DNA of 64,000 bases, taken from NCBI GenBank assembly GCA_944325885.1, contig CALVBT010000006.1, positions 1 to 64,000 on the forward strand. The letters run 5' to 3'. Under the pieces are notes generated by a model that was given only the letters and a program-made list of their open reading frames with translations, had not been told where the DNA came from and ran no database searches. The stretch comes from Candidatus Gastranaerophilales bacterium. GTDB lineage: Bacteria; Cyanobacteriota; Vampirovibrionia; Gastranaerophilales; Gastranaerophilaceae. Made by a program: the position numbers and the translations under genes. Shown piece by piece: positions 7,646 through 16,768 of this stretch (positions within the stretch are counted from its first letter, which is position 1; every line of letters starts with the position of its first letter).

Positions 7646-10600
7646 ATGGATAAATTCGTAAATATAGAAAAAAATATAATAGAAAGCGCAAAAATAGTTT
7701 CTTGCAAAATTGATGATGCAGAATTGAGAAAAAGAGCCTATGCTCTTAATATAGCAGCCAATACCGTAGCAGAGTATCTCAATGCATCAGGTGTCCATAC
7801 GGATTCCAAATTGAGTCTTTTTAGAGTGCCTTCGTTTGCAAAAAATCTTGAGCTTGCCGATATTTACGTAAACGGTGCAAGATTTGATGTGAGAATTTCT
7901 TTTGACGGAAAAACTTTTTGCATTCCAAAAATCCATGAAAAATACGATGCACAGCCTTTTGCATATATTGTAATCAGCATTGATAAATCTTTAAAAACAG
8001 CAGAAATCTTAGGTTATGCACCTGTTAAAGATTTGAATTTGTCCAAAAATAATGCACAGTACTACTGTTTTGAAAATTCAGTATTAAAACCAATGGACGG
8101 TTTTAAGGAATATGCTCTCGGGCTTTCCGTAAAAATCCCGCCTTATTCATCTCTCGACCACGAAAAAATCAAAGACCTTTGCGCAGGATTTATAGACGAC
8201 CAGATTTCCGAAAGCGAAAAAATCTATTTTATAAAACACGTAATCTCCTGCCCTGTTTGCAGAGAGGCTTTTTGTGACATGAACGATTTTGATACAATCG
8301 TTTCTCAGTTGAAAAATTATAACGAACTTTTGAACGACAGCACTTTGAGCGTACTTTCAGGCAACAAAAAAGAGTTTGACGAAGCTTATATCGCAAATCT
8401 CGGCGTTGTGGAAAACGCAGTGGAAAATACTGCAGAACCGGCAGAGGAAAACGTTGAGGAAAGTGTGATTGAAGATGTAGTCGAAAATGTTGCTGAAACT
8501 GCTGCCACAACTGCTGCTGCAGCATTAGACGCTTCTATTGACGCTGCTGTATTGAAAGGTGTTATGAACGCTGCAGAAATGGCAGATACCTTGACAAATA
8601 CAGAGGAACCTGCTTCTGATGACAGCGAAGAAACTTCTGAACAGGAATTTTTAATGCAGGAAGATAACGAACAGCAAGATGCTTCCGAAGATGATGAAGA
8701 AACAGAAAACAATCTGCTGGAAGATGAGTCAGAGAATGCTGACCTGCCTGCTCTTGATATTGACGGGGCAGAAGACGAATTGCTCGTAGAAACTGACGGG
8801 GCTGACTTTTTGATGGAAGAAACAGCTCCAGAGTCTGAACCGGCAGAAGATATACAGGAGACCGAATCTCTGGAATTGGCAGAAGATTCTGCGCCGGAGC
8901 TTGAGCTTGAACAAAATGATTCTCTATTGCAGGAAAATGACTCCGAAAACGAAGAGCAAGAAGACCTGCAAGAGGAACAGCAAGAAGTACTGCAAGGGGA
9001 ACCGGCAGAGGAAGAAGCTCTTGAGCTTGCTCAGGACAATGATATTGATGCTTTGGAAACAGAAGAACCCTCACCGCTGCCGGAGCTGGATGGTGAAGAT
9101 TTGCTTCTTGCAGAAGATACAACGGAATCCGAAGCGTTGCAGGAACAAGAAAATGTGTCTTTAGAAGAAATTCAAGAATCCGCTCAAGAAACAGCAGAGC
9201 CGGAAATATCAGAAATGCCCGAACTGCTGGAAACTGACGGCAATGAAGAAGATTTGCTGCTGCAGGAGGATACAGCCGAGCCGGAAGAATTGGAAGAAAT
9301 AAAAGAAACAATGGATTTAGAAGAAGTTACAGAAACGCCTGAACTTCTAGAAGAAGAACCGCAAACTGAGGCTTCCGCTGAAGTGGAAGAACCTTTGCCG
9401 CTTTCTTCTGATGTGGATATAGCACTCGACGGTGACGATGATATGCTTCCGCCGGTTGATTTGGAAGATTTGGAACTTCTGGACGAAACAGCAGAACCCG
9501 AAGAACTGACAGAAGTTTCGGAACCTGAATTGGAATTGCAGCCAGCAGAGGAGGCCGAAGAATCTGGCTTAGAAGAATCTTCCATAGATTCTGATTTGAT
9601 TTCTCAAGAAGGCGATATTGATCTTAATATTGATGAAACAACTTCTGAAACAGGCTTTGAATCCGGATTTGACATTGGCTCTTCTGATATTGATATAAAT
9701 ACTCCGGATGCAGGCGATGACAGCTGGGTAAATGCTCAGGAAGATACCGAAGATACAACAACTGCTCAGTATTTTACTTTTGCAAGACCGGCTTCTGTTG
9801 ACGGGACTATAGATTCTTCGGAAGTAAGCGAACAGCCGCAGGCTATAGAGGATGATGATCCGTACAAACTTGATTCTGATGAGGAAGAAACAGGCTCTTA
9901 TCAGGAACCTGTAGAGTTAAAATATGATGATGAGGATGAAGATACGGAATCTGCAGAACCGATTCAAGCTGAACAAGACTCCGAATATCTTATCCAAAAA
10001 GATGAAGCTGAAATGGAGCAGGAAGTTCAAAATGAAGAAATCCAGAATCTTATGGATGATGACCTTTTTGCCCTGCTTTCCGATGACGACTCCGATTCTG
10101 TGCAGGCAGCTCATACTGTAGAGGCTGAAACTCCGGAAGAGGAAAACGCTTCTGCCCCTGCAGAAGGACAGACAGAGTCTGACGAAACAATAGAATCTTT
10201 GTTCGACAATCAAGATGGTGAACAATCACCAGACGGCGAGGAAAACGTTTTTGAACTTGCAGAAGAACCTGTCAGCCCTGCAAAAGCAGGAATTATTAAA
10301 AAGGCTGCAATTTCAGCAGGTGTGGTAGTGCTTCTTGCTGCAGCGGGTGCGGGTGCATGGTTTATGAACCATCAAAAAGCCGCAAATTCCGGTGACAATA
10401 TGGATTTAGCAAATCAGGGCGACCCTGTATTCGACTTCCAGAATCAGGGCAGCGAGCAGCCGGATACAGAGTCAGGTGCAGTTTCGCAGGATATAAACAA
10501 ATCAATGGCAAATTCCTTCTCTGACAAACCTGCTGCAATTACAATCACAAAAATTTCATGGCAGGTGAGCGAAAAACTTGCACAGGAGGCTTCTGTTAAG

Positions 10601-10876
10601 GAATATTTACAAACTGCAGGTAAAAATATTCAGATGAATTTACAAAATGATCTGGCAAATGCAGCAGATGTTCCGTTCAATACAAGCGTAAAAATCTCTG
10701 TAACACTGGCTCCTGACAACACCCTCAAAGGTATGCAGGTATTGGAATCCAGCGGTTCTGACAAAATCGATGAATCTATGTTAAGAAGTATTAAAAACAC
10801 TTTGAAATATGTAAGTGTGCCTAAATTAAAGGATTACAAGTCTGATTATTTCTTAACTTTAATTATAAATTTTTAA
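7646..10876 (+). CDS. DUF1822-like / zinc anti-sigma-like / TonB-like envelope protein, 1076 aa
   Basis: Residues 1-170 resemble the cyanobacterial DUF1822 family (NTVAEYLNASGV; PFAYIVISIDKSLKTAEILG). Residues 179-205 carry a zinc anti-sigma pattern, C179...H198-x3-C202-x2-C205, around FIDDQISESEKIYFIKH. Residues ~260-870 are extremely acidic and repetitive, with recurring LLxEDTAEPEEL units and no other fold. One membrane segment lies near 885-907, preceded by KK. The last ~110 residues end in a TonB C-terminal-like strand-helix-strand pattern (DESMLRSIKNTLKYV...YFLTLIINF). Predicted topology is N-terminus inside, C-terminus outside. The next gene is a sigma-like factor 54 bases downstream, so an anti-sigma role is inferred. 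GAAGGG lies ~10 bases before the ATG. Confidence 0.75.
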   Translation: MDKFVNIEKNIIESAKIVSCKIDDAELRKRAYALNIAANTVAEYLNASGVHTDSKLSLFRVPSFAKNLELADIYVNGARFDVRISFDGKTFCIPKIHEKYDAQPFAYIVISIDKSLKTAEILGYAPVKDLNLSKNNAQYYCFENSVLKPMDGFKEYALGLSVKIPPYSSLDHEKIKDLCAGFIDDQISESEKIYFIKHVISCPVCREAFCDMNDFDTIVSQLKNYNELLNDSTLSVLSGNKKEFDEAYIANLGVVENAVENTAEPAEENVEESVIEDVVENVAETAATTAAAALDASIDAAVLKGVMNAAEMADTLTNTEEPASDDSEETSEQEFLMQEDNEQQDASEDDEETENNLLEDESENADLPALDIDGAEDELLVETDGADFLMEETAPESEPAEDIQETESLELAEDSAPELELEQNDSLLQENDSENEEQEDLQEEQQEVLQGEPAEEEALELAQDNDIDALETEEPSPLPELDGEDLLLAEDTTESEALQEQENVSLEEIQESAQETAEPEISEMPELLETDGNEEDLLLQEDTAEPEELEEIKETMDLEEVTETPELLEEEPQTEASAEVEEPLPLSSDVDIALDGDDDMLPPVDLEDLELLDETAEPEELTEVSEPELELQPAEEAEESGLEESSIDSDLISQEGDIDLNIDETTSETGFESGFDIGSSDIDINTPDAGDDSWVNAQEDTEDTTTAQYFTFARPASVDGTIDSSEVSEQPQAIEDDDPYKLDSDEEETGSYQEPVELKYDDEDEDTESAEPIQAEQDSEYLIQKDEAEMEQEVQNEEIQNLMDDDLFALLSDDDSDSVQAAHTVEAETPEEENASAPAEGQTESDETIESLFDNQDGEQSPDGEENVFELAEEPVSPAKAGIIKKAAISAGVVVLLAAAGAGAWFMNHQKAANSGDNMDLANQGDPVFDFQNQGSEQPDTESGAVSQDINKSMANSFSDKPAAITITKISWQVSEKLAQEASVKEYLQTAGKNIQMNLQNDLANAADVPFNTSVKISVTLAPDNTLKGMQVLESSGSDKIDESMLRSIKNTLKYVSVPKLKDYKSDYFLTLIINF

Positions 10877-10930
10877 TTATATGATATGATATAATCAAGA
10901 TATTTAAAGTTTATAAAATGGATTGCGAAA

Positions 10931-11518
10931 TTGGATACTATACAAGCACAAAGAGAGCTTATAGAGAAGTTAGTAAAATCAAATAATAAATTCAGAGGCA
11001 ACGAAGATTTGCTTGAGGATTTTTGTTCAGAAACATACGAACGCTCGCATTCTTTGTTTGACAGTGTAGAAATAAAGGATATCGAGGGCTATGTTGCCAA
11101 AGTAGTGAATACGGCTATTTTGAATGTTCTTAAATCAAACGGCAGAGTCAGAAGAAGAGAGAATAAATATGTAAGTACAAAGGAAATTCTTATCAACCCG
11201 ATGCCCGTAAAAGCTGCTGTTGAACAGGAAACTGCTCCTGCTGCTGCCGGTGCTGTTGATTCTTTTGTATATGAAATTGAAGATCCAAAAGCTTCTTTTG
11301 AAGAAAAAATCGTAAGAAAAGATTTGCTGCAAAAGATTGTTGATATTGTTCTTGTTGCACAAAAAAACAATCCGACAAAAGAATATTTAAAAATCTTCTT
11401 TTTAAGATATGTCAAAGAGCTGAAACAAAAAGAAATTGCGCAGGAAACAAATCTTTCACAGAGCGAAGTAAGCAAAAGACTTGTTGAGATTTCTCAAATA
11501 GTTAAGACGCATTTCTAA
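10931..11518 (+). CDS. Sigma-70/ECF-like RNA polymerase sigma factor
   Basis: 195 aa. Start TTG at 10931 (an ATG 13 bases upstream is out of frame); the ribosome site is weak. The N-terminal ~75 residues fit sigma region 2 (EDLLEDFCSETYERS, YVAKVVNTAILNVLK), a low-complexity linker follows, and residues ~140-195 form a region 4 helix-turn-helix (FFLRYVKELKQKEIAQ, then TNLSQSEVSKRL). Size fits an alternative sigma factor. It follows the zinc anti-sigma-like gene by 54 bases, the classic partner arrangement though in reversed order. A phage-type or general regulator with the same fold is less likely. Confidence 0.72.
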   Translation: MDTIQAQRELIEKLVKSNNKFRGNEDLLEDFCSETYERSHSLFDSVEIKDIEGYVAKVVNTAILNVLKSNGRVRRRENKYVSTKEILINPMPVKAAVEQETAPAAAGAVDSFVYEIEDPKASFEEKIVRKDLLQKIVDIVLVAQKNNPTKEYLKIFFLRYVKELKQKEIAQETNLSQSEVSKRLVEISQIVKTHF

Positions 11519-11588
11519 TCTTTACGCCTGATTTCTTTCCGCAACGTTTATACTATAATATGCTTGATTAAGTTAAGCGGTTATTATT

Positions 11589-14500
11589 ATGCGTTGTATA
11601 AAATGCAAAAAAGAAATAGACGACAATCTTTTGAGATGTAATTTTTGCAATACAAAAGTGCAGACGCCTTGTCCTGTCTGCGGCAGCATAAACCCTATAA
11701 CCGCCCAGTATTGTGCGCATTGCGGATTGCAGCTGCTAAAATACTGCCCGCATTGCAAATGCGTGAACCTTCCGGGGGCTGAAAAGTGCCGAAAATGCGG
11801 CGAGCCTTTTGATATGCAAAACGGCGAAATTTCTATTGCCGACCTTGAAAAACAGCTCAATGAAGATTCTCCGGAAACACCGCTTAAACAGGAAGATGAA
11901 GATAATAAAACCGCTGAACCCGCTCAAGAACCCGATGTAAGTCCCGTTAAAGAACAAGAGCCGATTGCTAAGCAGGAATTTGATGATATTCCTGTTGTTG
12001 ATATTGAACCGTTGGAACCCGTGCAGGCAGAAGAAATAGAGGATTTGCTTTTGGAATCTGATTCCGAAGAGGATTTTCAGCTTCAAGAACTGCAGGAAGA
12101 TGAGCTTCTGGACTTTTCAGACGGGGAAAATATTGATGAAGTTAAAGATACACAAGTTTCTCTTCAAAAACAGGAGCCTGTTTCGGACATGCTGACAGAA
12201 GAGCCGGAACCTGTCCAAAATATTCAGCCGGAAGGAGCTATGACATCTGCTTTGGATAGTTCGGATAATGACCTGCTCTCTTTGTGCGATTTGAGCGATG
12301 CAGCTGAAGAAACTATCACAGAGGAGTTGAAAAAAGCTGATATTAAACCTGACCCTATTATAAACGCTGATGCGGCACAAAATTACGTTGCACAAACAAT
12401 AAAAACCGCCCAACAAGAAGCAACCGCTATTAATCATATTGAAGACGCACAAAAAGAAATTCCGCACGAACAGGAACTTGCCCCCGAGAAGGAACAAGTG
12501 CCTGAGCCGGCTCTGAAACAGGAGCCTCCTGTTGAACAGCCGCAGCAAACAGCAGAACCCGCTGCACAGATACAGCAGCAAAGAGAGCAGCAAACACAGC
12601 AATCACAGCAGCAGGAGCAGCAGAGCGTTTCTGCTCGGGCAGAGGAAAGTTTTGAGCAGTTTGATGTGGATATAAAATCTTACAACCAGATGAAATGTAA
12701 GAATCTGATAGTGAATGCAATAAGAAAACCCGAAAAACTTATAATAGGGCTGAGTGCGCCCGAAGGTTACGGAAAATCTACTGTTTTAAAATATCTTTTC
12801 GGGGATTTGATGCACGAAAACTACGGCTGGCTGTGGGGTGAGTGCAGTGCAAACTCTCAGATAAGTCCTTTTGGCATTTTTCAGGAAATGATTTTGACAT
12901 TTTTTAATATGCCGAACTTTTCTAACATGTCGCAGGATTTTGTAAAACAGGCAAAACACATGCTCTCACAGACTTTTCCTTTCTTTTCACAGGAAGAGAT
13001 TTTTAACCTGTTTAACTTTTTGTATCCGTCTTTGACCTCAAATTACGAAGACATACTCGTGAACAAGGATTCTACCTTTGCACTTTTGGAAAAACTTATA
13101 CTCGAGCTTTCTAAAAAGGTAAAATTAATAATTGTCATAGATGATTTTGATATGATAGACGGTGCGTCTTATGCGTTCCTTTCATATTTTGTCGAGCAGG
13201 GTCATCTCGGAGAAAATATAAAGCTGATAATCTCATACAAAGACAACAGGATTACGCAGGGGTATTTTTATTCGGAAAAAATAGCGCAGAACCAGTACGA
13301 AGATATCAGACTTTCGAAACTGACAAAATCTGATGCGGACAACCTTGTGAAACTCTTTTTGAACGGTGTAAATCCGCTGCCTCAAGAGGTTTTTGAAAGG
13401 ATTTTCGAATATTCTGAGGGCAACAGTGCTTATATAGAACAAATAATGGTGCTGTTGAATGATTTTAAAGCCTTTAAGCAGGAGAACGGCACAATAACCT
13501 ACAAAACCACTCCTGTAGAGTCAAAAATGCCCAAAAATCTGTACGAAATTCTTTCTGTCAGAATCAATTATCTGCAAAAGAAATTTCCGCTCTGTTTCAG
13601 GACTTTATGCACAGCTTCAATAATGAGCAACAAATTTAATGTTAAACTGCTAGAAATTGTGATGAAGCTAAAACCGGAAGAGTTCCAAAACGTTATGCAG
13701 CTTTTGACCTCTTTTGTTTATGTTGCGCAGTTTAACAACAACATTTTTGAGTTTAAAAATACTCTGCTGTGGAAATTTGTTTATGAAAAGGCAAAACAAA
13801 ACAAAGATTTTGTAATGCTGAATGAAAAAATCTTTGATGTAATAAATTCGTTTACCCTCTCGAGCAATGCTCTCAAGGCACTGATTGCACAAAATTTGAA
13901 CCAGAAACTGCTGGCTTTGAATATTTGGACGGAAAATACAAAACTCTGCGCATATTTGGGCGATGAGCATCTTTGGACGCTTTCTCAAAAGCAGTGTCTG
14001 AAAATCGTACAGGAGATTCACCCTGACAATGATGAAATCATAGCCAACAATATTCAGGAGCGTCTGGGCAAAATGCTCTATTTGACCCGACCGTCAGAGG
14101 CTATTCCGCTTTTGTCAGCTGCAATCAGCAATGCTCTAAAAGTCGGCAACAGACCGAAGATAATCGAACTCTCCGGATATCTTTCAAAGAGCTGTTCTCT
14201 TACAGGCAACTATAACGGGGTAATTGAGGCTGTTGATGTGGTGCTGAAAATCATTGACACCCCGCAGAACAAACTCGAGAGCGCACTCATAAAATACAAA
14301 AAGCTAAAAGCAATGTTTTGCATCGGCAATGCAGAAGAGATTTACAATCTTGCAAGCAACGAAATTATTCCTGTTGTTGAGCAGGCACTGTCCAACCTTA
14401 TCCCCAACAACGGAATCTCTATGGACATTATTTACGAAACATGGCTGGAGTGTAACCTGATAGTTGTTATGGCACTTGTTTCGCAGGGGAACAACAAGAG

Positions 14501-15389
14501 CTTTGCCGTGCTAAAAGTTATTGATGAAATTATTGCAAAAAATAATGTGGACAACAAAAATTATCTGCAGCGTGTAGACCTTGCAAAAGCACTGGCATAC
14601 AGTGTTCAGGGCGATATTAAAAAGAGTGATGACATTTTGATTTCGCTTTCTCAAAAAACCAGCAAGGAAATTGTCGAGCCTGATGTAATTTCGCTGTGGA
14701 ATTTTACAAATATTTTGAACAAGCTCTACAAGCAGGAATGGCAGAATATAAAAGAGGATTTGTACTCTGTTGTGACTTTTGCAAACAACTACAATGACGT
14801 GCTTGTGAAAAATCTTTTGAAGGTATTTTTAGGCAAAATTTTGCAGGAAGAAGGCAATCTCTCAAAAGCACTGGAGATTTATAACGAGCAGGTGACAATT
14901 TTTGCCAGAGAAAAAATAGCCATAGGCGCATTGTTGTGCTGGTATTATATTGCAAAACTTACCCTTGTGACAGAAGGTACGGACAAGGCTCTTGATATTG
15001 CACAAAAGGCTCTTGAGGTGGCTAAGAATCCAAAAATTTCAAATTACTATTTTATGGTGCTGTACAAAAAACTCATTGCAGAAATCTTCTTGATAAAAGG
15101 AGATACGGAAGCTGCAAAAATGTATATAGAAAAAGCTCTGATGATAGTAAAACAGTACGATATGAAACTGTTAAAAATATCTTTGTACCAGCTTTATGCA
15201 AAGTATCTTGAGGAAATGCTCAATAAAAAACCTCAAAACAAAGCCAACTATGCCCAGAATGCTGTTGCTACATACAAAAAAGCACTCTCTTTGATAGAAC
15301 ATCAGGATATCCCAGCAATAAAAGAAGAGATAAACAAAAATTATGCCTCTTTTAGGGCATTTTGCCAGCTGAACAATATAAAAATATAA
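11589..15389 (+). CDS. Zinc-ribbon P-loop protein with acidic linker and helical repeats, 1266 aa
   Basis: Residues 1-75 hold consecutive zinc-ribbon CxxC knuckles (CIKC, CNFC, CPVC, CAHC, CPHC, CRKC). Residues ~85-355 are acidic and Gln-rich with EDLLLESDSEEDF-type motifs like those of the gene at 7646. An AAA/STAND-like ATPase follows, with Walker A GYGKST (393-398) and Walker B LIIVIDDFD near 512-520. The last ~500 residues are helical with TPR-like repeats (SKALEIYNEQV, ALDIAQKALEVAKN). This resembles large STAND-type signal NTPases: ligand or partner binding drives nucleotide-dependent assembly. No catalytic effector domain is visible. It follows the sigma-like gene by 70 bases; shared regulation is possible. 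Confidence 0.75.
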   Translation: MRCIKCKKEIDDNLLRCNFCNTKVQTPCPVCGSINPITAQYCAHCGLQLLKYCPHCKCVNLPGAEKCRKCGEPFDMQNGEISIADLEKQLNEDSPETPLKQEDEDNKTAEPAQEPDVSPVKEQEPIAKQEFDDIPVVDIEPLEPVQAEEIEDLLLESDSEEDFQLQELQEDELLDFSDGENIDEVKDTQVSLQKQEPVSDMLTEEPEPVQNIQPEGAMTSALDSSDNDLLSLCDLSDAAEETITEELKKADIKPDPIINADAAQNYVAQTIKTAQQEATAINHIEDAQKEIPHEQELAPEKEQVPEPALKQEPPVEQPQQTAEPAAQIQQQREQQTQQSQQQEQQSVSARAEESFEQFDVDIKSYNQMKCKNLIVNAIRKPEKLIIGLSAPEGYGKSTVLKYLFGDLMHENYGWLWGECSANSQISPFGIFQEMILTFFNMPNFSNMSQDFVKQAKHMLSQTFPFFSQEEIFNLFNFLYPSLTSNYEDILVNKDSTFALLEKLILELSKKVKLIIVIDDFDMIDGASYAFLSYFVEQGHLGENIKLIISYKDNRITQGYFYSEKIAQNQYEDIRLSKLTKSDADNLVKLFLNGVNPLPQEVFERIFEYSEGNSAYIEQIMVLLNDFKAFKQENGTITYKTTPVESKMPKNLYEILSVRINYLQKKFPLCFRTLCTASIMSNKFNVKLLEIVMKLKPEEFQNVMQLLTSFVYVAQFNNNIFEFKNTLLWKFVYEKAKQNKDFVMLNEKIFDVINSFTLSSNALKALIAQNLNQKLLALNIWTENTKLCAYLGDEHLWTLSQKQCLKIVQEIHPDNDEIIANNIQERLGKMLYLTRPSEAIPLLSAAISNALKVGNRPKIIELSGYLSKSCSLTGNYNGVIEAVDVVLKIIDTPQNKLESALIKYKKLKAMFCIGNAEEIYNLASNEIIPVVEQALSNLIPNNGISMDIIYETWLECNLIVVMALVSQGNNKSFAVLKVIDEIIAKNNVDNKNYLQRVDLAKALAYSVQGDIKKSDDILISLSQKTSKEIVEPDVISLWNFTNILNKLYKQEWQNIKEDLYSVVTFANNYNDVLVKNLLKVFLGKILQEEGNLSKALEIYNEQVTIFAREKIAIGALLCWYYIAKLTLVTEGTDKALDIAQKALEVAKNPKISNYYFMVLYKKLIAEIFLIKGDTEAAKMYIEKALMIVKQYDMKLLKISLYQLYAKYLEEMLNKKPQNKANYAQNAVATYKKALSLIEHQDIPAIKEEINKNYASFRAFCQLNNIKI

Positions 15390-15393
15390 TAGA

Positions 15394-16194
15394 CTACATT
15401 TCTTTTATCACTGCGGTCAAAAGCTTTTTGAACCCGTCTTTTACACGTTTTGCTGTTTCGACAACTTCCTTGTGAGAAAGTCTGGAAGGATGCACCCCTG
15501 CAGCAGAGTTTGTTATGCAGCTGATACCAAGCACCTTCATTCCGCAATAGTTTGCCACAAGAGCCTCAGGCACGGTAGACATGCCGACGGCATCAGCACC
15601 CATAATGCGGAGCATATTTATTTCTGCGGGTGTTTCGTAGCTCGGGCCGCTCATTGCCGCATAGACGCCGTTTCTGATTGTGAGGTTCAATTCCTTGCCT
15701 TTTTCAAGAGCGAGTTTTGACAGTTGATGATTATAAACTTCGCTCATATCAGGGAATCTGTCGCCCAGTGTGGAGTCGTTTTCTCCTATGAGAGGGTTTA
15801 CGCCCATGAGGTTTATGTGGTCGGAAATCACCATTAAATCACCGGCATTGTACGATTTGTTTACACTGCCCGCTGCATTTGTGATGACAAGGATTTTTAC
15901 TCCCAATTTTTTCATCACTTTTACAGGATAAACTATGCGGCTTATGTGATAGCCTTCGTAGTAATGGTAACGACCCTGCATTATTACTGCTTTTTTGCCC
16001 AGAACTTCTGCAAAGACAAGCTGGCCTTTGTGTCCGGCTACTGTTGAAGTTTCAAACCCCGGAATGTCAGAGTATTTTATTCTGACACCTTCCAGATTGT
16101 CTGCAAAATCACCAAGCCCCGAACCGAGTATGATACCTATTTCGGGTTGAAAGTCTTTAATCTGTTTTTGGATAAATTCAATAGTTTCTTTCAT
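15394..16194 (-). CDS. Purine nucleoside phosphorylase
   Basis: 266 aa. Trimeric-type PNP motifs: ILGSGLGDFAD near the N-terminus (phosphate site), GHKGQLVFAEV, MQGRYHYYEGY, VITNAAGSVN, GPSYETPAEI and GADAVGMSTVPE. It cleaves inosine/guanosine with phosphate to base and ribose-1-phosphate. It ends five bases from the stop of the convergent zinc-ribbon gene. It starts four bases after the ketoacid oxidoreductase gamma gene, so it is likely co-transcribed with it. The CNT transporter at 36429 could feed it nucleosides. Confidence 0.93.
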   Translation of the reverse strand: MKETIEFIQKQIKDFQPEIGIILGSGLGDFADNLEGVRIKYSDIPGFETSTVAGHKGQLVFAEVLGKKAVIMQGRYHYYEGYHISRIVYPVKVMKKLGVKILVITNAAGSVNKSYNAGDLMVISDHINLMGVNPLIGENDSTLGDRFPDMSEVYNHQLSKLALEKGKELNLTIRNGVYAAMSGPSYETPAEINMLRIMGADAVGMSTVPEALVANYCGMKVLGISCITNSAAGVHPSRLSHKEVVETAKRVKDGFKKLLTAVIKEM

Positions 16195-16198
16195 AATT

Positions 16199-16768
16199 TT
16201 ATACAGTCACGAGCTGATTTTTTATTATATTAGCCCCAAATTCTACACATTCAAGGTTGTTTGGCAAAAGAGCCGCTTTTTTTGCAGAAACGGTTTTTGC
16301 CATTTCTTTCATTACTTCTTTTATTGATTCCAGTTTTAGGATACCAGTTTTTTCGATAAATGCACCCAGTGCCATAACATTGACAAATGCAGGCTGAGTA
16401 AGCTTTTGTGCCAGTTCATTCAGAGGAATGTTTATGTATTTTATATCAGTTCTTTTTGGTTTGTGGTGCGACAGAGAGGAGTTTATTATCATAAATCCGC
16501 CCGGTTTTACCTTGTTTTCAAACTTTTCTTGAGAAGCGTCATTGAGCGCAATCACAGCGTCGGCCTTGTCAATAATAGGAGAAGGCACATCGTGGTCAGA
16601 AATGTTAACAGCACAATTTACAGCACCGCCTCTCATTTCTGCGCCGTATGAGGGGAACCAGGTTGTGTGTTTGCCTTCCAGTACTGCAGTGTGGCACAGC
16701 AAAATACCGGCAAACAATGCTCCCTGTCCGCCAAATCCTGAAATAATTACGCTTAGTTCGCCTTCCAT
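16199..16768 (-). CDS. 2-oxoacid:ferredoxin oxidoreductase, gamma subunit
   Basis: 189 aa, normal for the gamma subunit. Motifs SGFGGQGALFAG and WFPSYGAEMRGGA are the family signature. It is the last of four subunit genes and its start overlaps the beta stop by one base. It oxidises a 2-oxoacid with CoA to acyl-CoA, CO2 and reduced ferredoxin. The substrate (2-oxoglutarate, branched-chain or other) cannot be fixed from sequence. Confidence 0.92.
   Translation of the reverse strand: MEGELSVIISGFGGQGALFAGILLCHTAVLEGKHTTWFPSYGAEMRGGAVNCAVNISDHDVPSPIIDKADAVIALNDASQEKFENKVKPGGFMIINSSLSHHKPKRTDIKYINIPLNELAQKLTQPAFVNVMALGAFIEKTGILKLESIKEVMKEMAKTVSAKKAALLPNNLECVEFGANIIKNQLVTV

Noticed and set aside
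8562-9311. Long minus-strand reading frame inside the acidic region of the 7646 gene
   Set aside because: It is the complement of a low-complexity Glu/Asp/Leu coding region, and its His/Leu/Pro/Arg-rich product has no start signal or domain.
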